Below, piece by piece: positions 1 through 8,148 of a DNA stretch of 64,000 bases. The translations under genes were made by a program, and so were the position numbers. The DNA comes from CAYMYN01 sp964394665 (GTDB lineage Bacteria; Planctomycetota; UBA1135; GCA-002686595): NCBI GenBank assembly GCA_964394665.1, contig CAYMYN010000018.1, forward strand, positions 1 through 64,000, written 5' to 3'. Position 1 is the first letter of the stretch. Every line of letters starts with the position of its first letter. The notes beneath the pieces are model-generated. The model had not been told where the DNA came from. It searched no databases and saw nothing but the letters and a program-made list of their open reading frames with translations.

Positions 1-235
1 CGCCGACCGCGCCGCGCGTGCGGTGCAGGGCGTCCGAGCGCTCGCCGAGGATGCGGATCGAGCCCGCGCTCGGCCGCACGAGGCCCAGGCTGCAGGCAAG
101 GGTGGTCGTCTTGCCCGAGCCGTTGGGGCCGAGCAGGCCGAAGACCGACCCGAAAGGGACCTCGAGGTCGACGTGTTCGACGGCGGTCACCGCGCCGTAG
201 CGCTTGACCAGTCCCCGGACCTCGAGGGCGTGCAT
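1..235 (-). CDS. ABC transporter ATP-binding protein (N-terminal fragment)
   Basis: Only the first 78 codons are inside the window; the gene runs off the left edge. The start is the ATG whose complement lies at 233-235. The fragment opens with the usual ABC ATPase N-terminus (MHALEVRGLVKRYG) and has a perfect Walker A motif, GPNGSGKTT, at residues 36-44. The layout fits the family that energises multidrug or Nod-type exporters, where the ATPase is encoded beside its permease. The permease, Q-loop, signature motif and Walker B all lie outside the window, so the substrate cannot be inferred. Confidence 0.9.
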   Translation of the reverse strand, partial: MHALEVRGLVKRYGAVTAVEHVDLEVPFGSVFGLLGPNGSGKTTTLACSLGLVRPSAGSIRILGERSDALHRTRGAVG

Positions 236-288
236 GGCGGACCATGCTGCGCAGGCCGGGCGCGCGGAGCAATGGTCCGGGAGCTCGG

Positions 289-2166
289 TCACTCGAGCGG
301 ACCGACGCGCCGGTCCTCGGCGAAGACCCCGCTGAGCTCGGGGTCGGGCTGGCCCGACTCGTCGTAGGCCCGGACCTCGCCCTCGCGCTGGCCGCGGACG
401 AAGGTGCTCTCGCTGCGCAGCGCGCCCGACGGCCAGTGCTGCGTCCAAGGGCCCTCGCGCAGGTCGTCGCGGTAGGCGCCGCGACGCCGCGGGGCGCCGT
501 CCTCGAACCAACTCTCGCTCGGGCCCTCGCGGCGACCGGCGCGCCAGTGGGTGCGCGACTCGGGGGTGCCGGAGGGGTGGTACAGCGTCCACTCGCCCTC
601 GAACTGGCCGTCCTCGAAGCGGCCCTCGGAGGCCAGCTTGCCGTCCGCGAACCACTCCCTCCAGGGCCCCTGGGCCGCGCCGGCCTCGAAGGATCCGGCG
701 CGGCGCGGCGTGCCGTCGCGGAACCACTCCTCCCACAGGCCCTCGGCCGAGCCGGAGCGGTAGGCGCCCCGCTTCTGGAGCTGGCCGTTGGGGTACCACC
801 ATTCCCAAGGGCCCTCGCGCAGGCCGCGTTCGTACGCGCCGGCGGAGCGCGGCTGGCCGTTGCGATGGTGCGCGACCCAGCGGCCCTGGCGCAGGCCGTC
901 CAGGTAGGCGCCGGCTTGGCGCAGGACCCCGTCGCCGTCCCGTTCCTCGAAGGGCCCGTCGCGCCGGGTGTCGCCCTGGGTTTCCCCGCTGGTCCGCGGA
1001 TCGCGCTCGAGGAGCTCGAACAACGCCTGCGCCGTGAGCTCGTGGCCGCGCAGGTCGAGGTGCAGGTCGCGCTCCCAGTAGCAGGGCGCGCCGCCCGCGA
1101 AGCGCTCGGCGAGGTCCAGGTACTCGACGCCGACCTCGGCCAGTTGATCGCGCAGGTAGCCCTCGAGCTCGCCGCCGAAGGCCAGGTCCTCGGTCTCGAG
1201 GTCGAGCGCCTCCAGGGCGCGGGCGATCAGCGGCTCGAGCGCGGGGAAGGGCAGGTCGAAGGCCGCCGGCAGGTGCAGGACGATCGGCCGGATGTCGTGT
1301 TCGCGGCAGCGGCGCACGATCTGGTGCAGCACGGCGCGGCTGGCTTCCAGTGCGACGTCGAGCTGCTCGGGGTGGGCGAGGAAGTAGGCCGCTTGATTGA
1401 GGCCCTGGCCGAGGGCGTTGGTCGAGACGCGCTTGGCCGACTCGATGCGATCCCAGTAGTGCGTGCTGCGCGGCGGCATGCGCGTGCCGCGGAAGTAGTG
1501 CTGCAGGCGCAGGGCCTCCACGAAGTCGTTCCCGCCGTAGACCGCGACGACGAAGACCTGCGGCAGGGCCCCGTGGGCCCCGGCCAGGGCTTCCTCGAGC
1601 ACGCCGAGGTAGTTGTAGAACGAGTAGCCCGTCACCCCGGCGTTGAGCGCCACGACCCGTTTCCGCGGGTGGCGCGCGGCGAGCAGCGCCTCCAGCCGGT
1701 TGACGAAGCTCTCGGCGTTGTCGCACACCCCGTCGACGTGGGAGTCGCCCGCGACCAGGATGCGGATGTCCGCGCCGCGCAGGTCCTCGTCGCCGTCCTC
1801 CCGCAGCCCGATCGAGTTCGTGCGCCGCGCCCACGCGCCCCGCGGGTGCTCGGGCCAGGGGACCTCGTAGGCGAGCCCCGGGCGCAGGCGGTAGTAGCAC
1901 CAGGGGTTGTAGACCACGTCGGGATTGTGGGCCGGGAAGAACGTGCGCGCCGTCTCCTCGTCGAGGCGCTCGAGCCGGAAGACGCCGCGGCCGCTGACGT
2001 TCGAGCCGGGCTCGTCGCGCTCGGCGAGCAGGGCGTCGACCGCGCCGCGGGTGTCGACCAGGCGCAGGTCCCCGCCGCGTCCGCGCCCGCGCAGGCCGGA
2101 TCCCAGGGCGAGGAGCGCCAGCGCGAGGCCGCACAGGGACAGGGCGAGGACGACGCGGCGAGCCAT
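289..2166 (-). CDS. SGNH/GDSL-type hydrolase with C-terminal MORN-like repeats
   Basis: A 625-residue protein starting at the ATG of MARRVV, because the next residues form a clean N-terminal hydrophobic segment (about 4-23: signal peptide or anchor); upstream codons read as non-coding. Residues 130-380 form an SGNH hydrolase domain: GDSHVDG at 140-146 (nucleophile Ser142), GGND at 211-214, and the Asp/His block DLHLDLRGH at 367-375. From about 404 to the end are eight or nine repeats of roughly 24 residues (pattern EGPWEWWYPNGQLQKRG), as in MORN_2 proteins. It is probably extracytoplasmic. The esterase fold could act on acylated glycans, but the substrate is unknown. A possible -10 (TACCCT, complement of 2203-2208) lies upstream. 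Fusion of these two modules is unusual. Confidence 0.85.
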   Translation of the reverse strand: MARRVVLALSLCGLALALLALGSGLRGRGRGGDLRLVDTRGAVDALLAERDEPGSNVSGRGVFRLERLDEETARTFFPAHNPDVVYNPWCYYRLRPGLAYEVPWPEHPRGAWARRTNSIGLREDGDEDLRGADIRILVAGDSHVDGVCDNAESFVNRLEALLAARHPRKRVVALNAGVTGYSFYNYLGVLEEALAGAHGALPQVFVVAVYGGNDFVEALRLQHYFRGTRMPPRSTHYWDRIESAKRVSTNALGQGLNQAAYFLAHPEQLDVALEASRAVLHQIVRRCREHDIRPIVLHLPAAFDLPFPALEPLIARALEALDLETEDLAFGGELEGYLRDQLAEVGVEYLDLAERFAGGAPCYWERDLHLDLRGHELTAQALFELLERDPRTSGETQGDTRRDGPFEERDGDGVLRQAGAYLDGLRQGRWVAHHRNGQPRSAGAYERGLREGPWEWWYPNGQLQKRGAYRSGSAEGLWEEWFRDGTPRRAGSFEAGAAQGPWREWFADGKLASEGRFEDGQFEGEWTLYHPSGTPESRTHWRAGRREGPSESWFEDGAPRRRGAYRDDLREGPWTQHWPSGALRSESTFVRGQREGEVRAYDESGQPDPELSGVFAEDRRVGPLE

Positions 2167-2294
2167 GGCGATGGGGGATCCGGGAGCCGACCCCCGTCCC
2201 CGAGGGTACTCCGGGCGGGCCGCCGCGGAGCCCCGGGTCCGGCGAAGCGTCGCCGGAGATTGTGCGCCCGGTCCCGGCGGGCCAGCATGCGGCC

Positions 2295-3230
2295 ATGATC
2301 CGGGTCCAGCACGCACCGCTCCTCGCCCTGTTCCTGCTCCCCGCGGCCTGCGCCGCGCCCACACGGACGGCGTCCGACTCCGCGGGAGCGGATCTCGCGG
2401 CGGCCGAGGCGCGGCTCGCGGCCGAGCCGGACGACGAGGACGCGCACGTCTGGGTCGGTCGGCGGCTCGGGTACCTGGGCCGCTTCGAGGAGGCGATCGA
2501 GGCCTTCACCCGCGGTCTCGAGCTGCACCCCCGGAGCGCCAAGCTGCTGCGTTTCCGCGGCCACCGCTACATCACCCTGCGGCGCTTCGACCTGGCGATC
2601 GCCGACCTCGAGCGCGCCGACGCCCTGGCGCGCCTCGCGCCGGACGAGGTCGAGCCCGACGGCCAGCCGAACGCGGCCGGCATCCCGCTCACCACGCTGC
2701 GCTCGAACATCGACTACCACCTGGCGCTGGCGCTCTACCTGGCGCGCGACTTCGAGCGCGCCCTGGGGGTGTATCGCGCCGGCGAGGAGCGCGGCCGCGC
2801 CAACCCGGACCGCGCGGTCTCCCATGGCTACTGGACCTGGTTGACCCTGCAGCGCCTGGGTCGCCGCGCGGAGGCGCGCGCCCTGCTCGAGTCCCTCGAC
2901 CTCGCCGCGCCGGTGCTCGAGAACGACGCCTACCGCGACCTCCTGCGCCTGTTCCGCGGCGAGCTCGACGAACGGCGCCTGCTCGCGGGCCACGGCCCGG
3001 GCAGCGTGCAGTACGCCACCCGCGCCTACGGGGCCGGCATGGCCCGCCACCTGCGCGGCGACGCCGAGGGCGCCCGTCACCTCTGGCGCACCGTCGTCGC
3101 CGCCGGCCCCCCCGGCGCCTTCGGCACGATCGCCGCCGAGGTCGAGCTCGCGGGCGAGGCGGAGTCGCGGGGCGGGGCGCAGCCTCAGGTCGTCTCGAGG
3201 AACTCGATCGCGCCCTGGGGCAGCAGGTAG
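2295..3230 (+). CDS. TPR-repeat protein with N-terminal signal peptide
   Basis: A 311-residue protein. The ATG at 2295 is chosen because it directly precedes a signal sequence (hydrophobic 7-18, then LPAAC with Cys19); this is only a weak lipobox, so lipoprotein status is uncertain. Residues 33-112 contain two recognisable TPR units (pattern GRFEEAIEAFTRGLELHP), and more helical repeats follow to about 280. It is likely an exported scaffold for protein contacts. It is transcribed divergently from the SGNH hydrolase. Its last 46 nt overlap the 3' end of the convergent cupin gene, so the final 15 residues are read from antisense of a coding region and may be poorly conserved. Confidence 0.75.
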   Translation: MIRVQHAPLLALFLLPAACAAPTRTASDSAGADLAAAEARLAAEPDDEDAHVWVGRRLGYLGRFEEAIEAFTRGLELHPRSAKLLRFRGHRYITLRRFDLAIADLERADALARLAPDEVEPDGQPNAAGIPLTTLRSNIDYHLALALYLARDFERALGVYRAGEERGRANPDRAVSHGYWTWLTLQRLGRRAEARALLESLDLAAPVLENDAYRDLLRLFRGELDERRLLAGHGPGSVQYATRAYGAGMARHLRGDAEGARHLWRTVVAAGPPGAFGTIAAEVELAGEAESRGGAQPQVVSRNSIAPWGSR

Positions 3231-3643
3231 ACGATCAGCATCGTGCCGCCGGTGACGGTGGGCACGTGGGTCGAACCCGGTGGCAGGACGACCCAGCCCG
3301 GGCCCTGGCCGTCGAAGGTGGGCGCGCCCTCGAGGGCCACGCAGAAGTTGGCCTCGCCGTCCGGGTGGCGGTGGCGCGGACCGGGGCCGTTCATCACCAC
3401 CGCGTCGAGGGAGAAGCCCAGGGTCTCGGGGCCCGCCTTGGCGACTCGGCTCCACTTCACGGGCAGCTCGCCGCGGGTCGCGATCTCGCCCTCGGCGTAG
3501 AGGCGCGCGAGCTCGGCGGCCAACGCGCGACCCTGGGGGCCGCGCGGATCGAGGCGCGCGGTGAGCGCGGCGCAGGCGGCGGCGGGGTCGGACAGGTCGA
3601 TGCCCTGCGCGGCGCGGCACAGCGGGAGAAAGGCTTCGTTCAT
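3185..3643 (-). CDS. DUF4863 / 4-hydroxylaminobenzoate lyase-like cupin
   Basis: A 152-residue protein. The C-terminal half matches the family that includes 4-hydroxylaminobenzoate lyase (PnbB): HRHPDGE at 91-97, WVVLPPGSTH at 117-126 and an LPQGAIEF tail. His91, His93, Glu97 and His126 are the expected cupin metal or substrate ligands. Family knowledge gives a single-domain cytosolic enzyme. Whether this one handles nitroaromatic breakdown products is unproven, since no nitroreductase is nearby. It is convergent with the TPR gene (46-nt overlap), and the membrane-protein gene on the same strand ends 27 nt upstream of its start, so the two may be co-transcribed. Confidence 0.7.
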   Translation of the reverse strand: MNEAFLPLCRAAQGIDLSDPAAACAALTARLDPRGPQGRALAAELARLYAEGEIATRGELPVKWSRVAKAGPETLGFSLDAVVMNGPGPRHRHPDGEANFCVALEGAPTFDGQGPGWVVLPPGSTHVPTVTGGTMLIVYLLPQGAIEFLETT

Positions 3644-3670
3644 GGCGGTTCCGGGGGGATCGGCGGGCGT

Positions 3671-5308
3671 TCAGTCCCAGCGCTCGAAGCGCAGGAGGTA
3701 GAGGGCGGAGTGGGGCGGGAAGCCGGCCTCGGGCAGGGGGCGACGCTCGATGCGCACGCGGTCCTCGAGGCCCTGGGCGCGCACCAGGCGCGGGATGTCG
3801 GCGGCGTGGGCGAAGGCCCACCCGGGCAGGGCCTCGCCCTCGGCCAGCGGGCGCTCGAGGGCCACGACCGCGCCCGCGTAGGTGGGCTCGAGGGGTAGGA
3901 ACACGGCCGAGTCCGCCCGCCGGTCGTGGCCCGGGGAGGCGTGTGGGCGCGGCGCGGCGTGCTCCAGCACCTCGGGCGTCACCAGGCCGTAGAGATCGAG
4001 GATCACGAGCTCGCTGAAGTACCCCACCGCGCCGATGCCACCCAGCACGATCGACTCGCCGGGTTGGGTGTGCAGAGCGAGCGCGCGGCCCCACAGCTTC
4101 CAGGCCTCGACGTTGCGGTTCATGTCGCGCCAGCGTTCGACCTCGCTCTGCCAGGGCCGATCGGCGCGGAAGTGGGGCCGGCGGCGCAAGCTCTCGGGCA
4201 GCGGGTTGAGGTCGAAGGCCGCCAGGCCGAGCTGGAGCGCGGCCAGGATCGCGAAGGCGCTCGCGGTTCGACGTGGTCGCGGACGGGCCTCGCCGCCCAG
4301 CGCGCGCCACACACCCGCGAAGAGCAACGCGGCGAAGGGCACGAGCGGCAGGAGGAAGCGCCCGAAGGGCATGAAGTCGCCGCCGACCCACACGGCGTAG
4401 GCCAGGTTGCCGACGACCAGCACGAGGGCCGGCAACCACACGCGCGCGGTGCCCGCCGGCCAGCGCCGCAGCGCCAGGAGCAGGGTCAGCGCCAGGGCCG
4501 GCAGCACCAGGGCGAAGGTCGCCACGTAGTAGAGCCCGCGCTCGAGGCGCCAGGGCGAGAACCCGGCCTTGACCTTGGCCGTGTTCGGCACCCACTCGCC
4601 GTAGTAGTGATGGCGCCACAGGGTCAGGGCGAGGTAGGCGCCGACGGCCGCCGCGCCGACGGCGAGCAGCGCGCGCAGCAGGCTCCTCGGCCGACCCTCG
4701 CGCAGCCACAGCAGCGCACCCGCGGCGAGCACCAGCCCGACGAAGCCCAACCCGTCGGCGCGCACCAGCACCGCGCCGATCGCGCACAGGGCCGCGGCCG
4801 CGATCCGTGGCCGGGCGGGGTCGGAGAGCAGCAGCGCGTAGGTGCCGAAGATCGCCAGCGCCGCGGGCATCGTCTCGAGCCCGCTGGTGGCCCACAGGCC
4901 CATGGCCGGCGAGAGCCCCAGGAACAGCCCGCTCGCCAGGGCGCCCCCGAACCCCAGCCCCAGGCGGCGCACCGCGACGGTCGTGGTGGCGGCGACGAGC
5001 AGCGCTCCGCACAGGGCGGAGGTCAGCCGCGCGCCCAGGGTGACGTCGAGCCCCGCGCGTTCGAACAGGGCCAGGTACACCGTCCAGAGGAAGTTCGAGA
5101 ACCCCTCCACCGGCGGCCGGCCCAGGTTGAACACCAGCCCATGCCCCGCGGCCAGGTGACGGCTGTAGCGGAACGAGATGTAGGCGTCGTCGCTGACGAA
5201 GTCGAAGCGCCAGGCGAGGAGCGCAAAGGGCACCAGCGCCAGGAGGATCGCGAGCAGGAGACGCCGGCGTTCGAGCACGGGGGGAACGGGGTGGGACGAG
5301 CTAGGCAC
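3671..5308 (-). CDS. GT-C fold membrane glycosyltransferase (GT39-like)
   Basis: A 545-residue polytopic membrane protein starting at GTG 5308. After a first transmembrane helix (16-33) comes DDAYISFRYSRHLA at 40-53; an acidic pair in the first periplasmic loop is the catalytic signature of lipid-phosphate-sugar-dependent GT-C transferases (ArnT/PMT clan). About ten further hydrophobic helices follow, and the last 150 residues form a soluble extracytoplasmic domain. The likely role is transfer of a sugar from a polyprenyl-phosphate donor to an envelope acceptor; donor and acceptor are unknown. The gene is divergent from the next membrane protein. Confidence 0.75.
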   Translation of the reverse strand: MPSSSHPVPPVLERRRLLLAILLALVPFALLAWRFDFVSDDAYISFRYSRHLAAGHGLVFNLGRPPVEGFSNFLWTVYLALFERAGLDVTLGARLTSALCGALLVAATTTVAVRRLGLGFGGALASGLFLGLSPAMGLWATSGLETMPAALAIFGTYALLLSDPARPRIAAAALCAIGAVLVRADGLGFVGLVLAAGALLWLREGRPRSLLRALLAVGAAAVGAYLALTLWRHHYYGEWVPNTAKVKAGFSPWRLERGLYYVATFALVLPALALTLLLALRRWPAGTARVWLPALVLVVGNLAYAVWVGGDFMPFGRFLLPLVPFAALLFAGVWRALGGEARPRPRRTASAFAILAALQLGLAAFDLNPLPESLRRRPHFRADRPWQSEVERWRDMNRNVEAWKLWGRALALHTQPGESIVLGGIGAVGYFSELVILDLYGLVTPEVLEHAAPRPHASPGHDRRADSAVFLPLEPTYAGAVVALERPLAEGEALPGWAFAHAADIPRLVRAQGLEDRVRIERRPLPEAGFPPHSALYLLRFERWD

Positions 5309-5375
5309 GGCGCGCGGCGCCAGAGCCTAGCAGCCCGTCGACAGAGCCCCTACCGCGGCGGGGCGCGGCCCGCGA

Positions 5376-5404
5376 TTGGTGGCGCGCGGGCGAGCCCCTA
5401 CCAT
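5376..5404 (+). promoter_or_regulatory. sigma70-type promoter, probably leaderless
   Basis: TTGGTG (5376-5381), a 17-nt spacer, then TACCAT (5399-5404). The ATG of the following gene is only 7 nt after the -10, so transcription should start at or next to the start codon and no Shine-Dalgarno site can precede it. Confidence 0.6.
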
Positions 5405-5411
5405 CTGCGCC

Positions 5412-7769
5412 ATGACGAGCGGCGCCCGTGGGGTTCCCTGGATCCTCCTGCTCCTGGGCCTGGTCGCCCTGGTCCACGCGCCCCTGCGCAGCGCGATGCC
5501 CGTGGGCGACGAGCCGCGGGTGCTCGCGGCGGTGGCGGAGCTCGACGACGCCCTGCGCGGGCGCGGCGCGGGCGAGACGCACGTCCCGGAGCCCGCCGAG
5601 CACGGATCGCTGCCGGCCCTGCGCCGCGTCCTGGCGCAGGATCCCGGGCCGTTGGGCGCGGCGTCGTTGGTGCTGACCAGCCGCCTGGCGCGCGGCTCGG
5701 GCCCCTTCGAGGAGGGCGCCCTGGGCCTGCTGCGCCTCGAGAACCTGGCCCTGCTGCTCGTGGCCTCGTTCTTCCTGGGCCGCTTCGTGCGGCGCTTGCT
5801 CGAGCCCTGGTCGAGCGCCGAGCACGCCCAGGCCGCGGGCATCGCGGCCACCTTCCTGCTCGCGCTGCATCCGCTCGCGCCCGCGGCGGTGGCGTCCGCG
5901 GCGGCGCGCGGAGACCTGCTCGCGCTGGCGCTCGCCCTGGGCGCCAGCGCGGCCTTCCTCGCCGGTCGGCAGGAGCGTCGTCCGCGGCTGGTGATGGGGG
6001 CCGGCGTCGCGCTGCTCCTGGCGGGCCTGGCCTCCGAACACGCGCTGCTCGCGGCGCCGCCCCTGGCCGCGGCGCCTCTGGGGCGGTCATGGCGAGGGCG
6101 ACCGCGGCCGGAGCAGCGTAACTGGGCGAGGCGGCGTAACTGGGCGGAGCGGCGGCCGCCGGACCCGCCGGCGCCGGGGTGCGGGCGGGCACCGCCACNN
6201 NNNNNNNNGGCCGCGGCGGAGTGGGCCTCGGCGCGGCGCGCGCGGCCGAGCGCCCTGCGCCAGCGCACGGCCCTCACGACCCTCGTGCTCTTCGGCGCGC
6301 TCTCGCTCCTGGGGACGCTGGCGGCGAACGCGCTCGGGCTCGCCCCCGGGCCGCGGCGTCTGCTGGGGGGCCTGGCGCTGTTCGACGACTGGCGCGACCT
6401 CCCCGGCGCGGCGGCCCTGGTGCTGGAGCGCCTGGGCCTGCTGCTCTTCCCGATCAACGCCCGCGGCACGGGTCTGTTCGACTTCGTCGCCCTCGGGCTG
6501 TTGCTGATGCTCGTGCTGCAGCCCGCGCTGACCGCGGCCCGCGCCGCGCCGCGCCTGTGGGGCACGGTGCTGGTCGCCTGGTTCGTGGGGGTGGTGTGGA
6601 TGCAGCTCCCGGCCGCGGACCTGCGCGTGACGCCCAACGACTGGACCCACGGGCGGCAGTTGTTGCCCGGCGCGGCGTGGATGGCCGCCGGTCTGGCGGT
6701 GGCCGCCACGGCGGTCTCGGGTCGGCGGCGCGTGGCGATCCCCGCGCTGCTGGTCCTGGGCCTGGGCCTGCTCGCGCGGGCCGAGGCCGATTGCCTCAAC
6801 CGCGCGGGCCGTCCCGCGCGGCGCCTGCAGCAGGAGCTGCTGGTCGCCCTGGAGCGTTTCCCCGAGGCCCGTTCGTTCCTGGTCGTGGAACCGCCGGCGC
6901 TGGTGCGCGCGCACCTCTCGGTGAATCCCGAGCTGGGCTGGCTCGTGCACCCGGCCCTGGTGGGGGAGCGCGCGCCGCGGCCCGGGATCGAGCTGCGCGG
7001 CCTCTCGAGCGCGGCCCTGCTCGAGCTCCTGCGCCAACCCGAGGGCCGCGCACGCCGCGCGGCGGGGCTCGTCGTCGACGTTCCGCTCGTGGCCTTCGGC
7101 CTCGAACGCTCCGAGAACGAACGCGTCGTGCTCGAGGTGCCGCGGGAGGGCGGGGACGGAGGGACCCGGAGCTGGGGCGGAGAGGGCGCCTCACCGCCCC
7201 TCGCGCTCGATCCCTTCGAGGCCGGCGCTCTGGTCGCGCTGCCGCCCCCCGATCGCCCGGCGGTGTTGCCGCCCCTGATGCGCTGGCGCGCGGGCGGGGA
7301 TCCGCGGCTCCCCGTGGGCCTGCAGGGCACCTGGGTGGTGGGTCTCGAGGGGCGCGCGGCGGTCTTCGACCTCGACCGTTCGCTCGCCTGGTTGCTCGGC
7401 GGAGCGGTGAACCAGATCTGGCTCGAGGGCGGCGTGGCCGAGCCCCGCGAGGCGCGCCTCGTGCGCGACCTGCCGCCGCTCCAGGGCGCCGAGCGACCCG
7501 TGCCGCGCGGCGCCGATTGGGTCTTCTCCCTGGCCGCCGACGCGCCCGCGCCGCTCGTGGACGACCAGAGCTTCGTGCTGACCCTGTTCGACCCCGCGAC
7601 CCTGCGGCGCGTGGAGCTGCGCGCCTACCTCGACGCCCGCGGCGAGCTCGTGGCCGAGGATGTCCTGCCGATCGTGGAGCGCCTGCGCCGTTCGGGGGGC
7701 GAGCTGCGTTGGTCCCTCGAGCACCGCGCCGCCGGCCGCGCCGTCGCGCGCTCCAGCGGGCGGCTGTAA
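5412..7769 (+). CDS. polytopic membrane protein of unknown function (contains assembly gap)
   Basis: About 785 codons including four undetermined ones. The ATG at 5412 follows a promoter by 7 nt and leads into a transmembrane helix (LLLLGLVALVHAPL). Roughly ten hydrophobic segments occupy the first 450 residues, followed by a soluble C-terminal domain of about 330 residues. The overall shape resembles GT-C transferases or O-antigen-ligase-like proteins, but no catalytic motif is recognisable. Just before the gap is an Arg/Pro-rich stretch with a short in-frame tandem repeat (RNWA twice). The frame is open on both sides of the gap, but because the gap length is arbitrary, continuity of the protein is not proven. 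Confidence 0.6.
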   Translation: MTSGARGVPWILLLLGLVALVHAPLRSAMPVGDEPRVLAAVAELDDALRGRGAGETHVPEPAEHGSLPALRRVLAQDPGPLGAASLVLTSRLARGSGPFEEGALGLLRLENLALLLVASFFLGRFVRRLLEPWSSAEHAQAAGIAATFLLALHPLAPAAVASAAARGDLLALALALGASAAFLAGRQERRPRLVMGAGVALLLAGLASEHALLAAPPLAAAPLGRSWRGRPRPEQRNWARRRNWAERRPPDPPAPGCGRAPPXXXXAAAEWASARRARPSALRQRTALTTLVLFGALSLLGTLAANALGLAPGPRRLLGGLALFDDWRDLPGAAALVLERLGLLLFPINARGTGLFDFVALGLLLMLVLQPALTAARAAPRLWGTVLVAWFVGVVWMQLPAADLRVTPNDWTHGRQLLPGAAWMAAGLAVAATAVSGRRRVAIPALLVLGLGLLARAEADCLNRAGRPARRLQQELLVALERFPEARSFLVVEPPALVRAHLSVNPELGWLVHPALVGERAPRPGIELRGLSSAALLELLRQPEGRARRAAGLVVDVPLVAFGLERSENERVVLEVPREGGDGGTRSWGGEGASPPLALDPFEAGALVALPPPDRPAVLPPLMRWRAGGDPRLPVGLQGTWVVGLEGRAAVFDLDRSLAWLLGGAVNQIWLEGGVAEPREARLVRDLPPLQGAERPVPRGADWVFSLAADAPAPLVDDQSFVLTLFDPATLRRVELRAYLDARGELVAEDVLPIVERLRRSGGELRWSLEHRAAGRAVARSSGRL
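6199..6208. other. assembly gap (10 N)
   Basis: Ten consecutive N bases, the usual placeholder for a scaffold join of unknown size. The left flank carries an 18-nt-period tandem repeat sharing GCGTAACTGGGCG (6116-6128 and 6134-6146), which may be what the assembler could not resolve. Confidence 0.95.
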
Positions 7770-7779
7770 CCTCTGCGCG

Positions 7780-8130
7780 ATGTCGACCCGACCCGCGCGC
7801 GAGCTCGCGACCTTCCCGAACCCCGCCCCCGGCCGCGACTACGAGGTGCGCTTCGAGTGCCCGGAGTTCACCTGCGTCTGCCCGCTGACCGGCCAGCCGG
7901 ACTTCGCCACGATCGTCATCCGCTACGTGCCCGACGAGCTGTGCGTCGAGCTCAAGAGCCTCAAGCTCTACCTGTGGTCCTTCCGCGACGAGGGCAGCTT
8001 CCACGAGGCGGTCACCAACCGCATCCTCGACGACCTGGTCGCGGCGCTCGCCCCGCGGCGCCTGACGGTGCTGGGCGAGTTCAACGTGCGCGGCGGCATC
8101 GCCACCACGGTCGAGGCGAGCCATCCCTGA
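7780..8130 (+). CDS. queF: NADPH-dependent 7-cyano-7-deazaguanine reductase QueF (short form)
   Basis: A 116-residue cytosolic enzyme that reduces preQ0 to preQ1 in queuosine tRNA modification. All hallmark elements of the short, unimodular class are visible: CPLTGQPDFA at 34-43 with catalytic Cys34 and Asp41, ELKSLKLYLWSFR at 57-69, and FHE at 74-76 for substrate binding. Length is slightly below the usual 130-165. The ATG is 10 nt after the upstream gene's TAA, and TAACCT (7767-7772, overlapping that TAA) sits 7 nt before it, a typical leaderless arrangement here. No other queuosine gene is in the window, so preQ0 must come from genes elsewhere or from uptake. Confidence 0.95.
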   Translation: MSTRPARELATFPNPAPGRDYEVRFECPEFTCVCPLTGQPDFATIVIRYVPDELCVELKSLKLYLWSFRDEGSFHEAVTNRILDDLVAALAPRRLTVLGEFNVRGGIATTVEASHP

Positions 8131-8148
8131 CGTCCGCCGGCGCGCGCC

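Noticed and set aside
244..2298. Long plus-strand open frame opposite the SGNH hydrolase
   Set aside because: It mirrors the minus-strand gene codon by codon and shows no domain; the minus strand has complete catalytic motifs.
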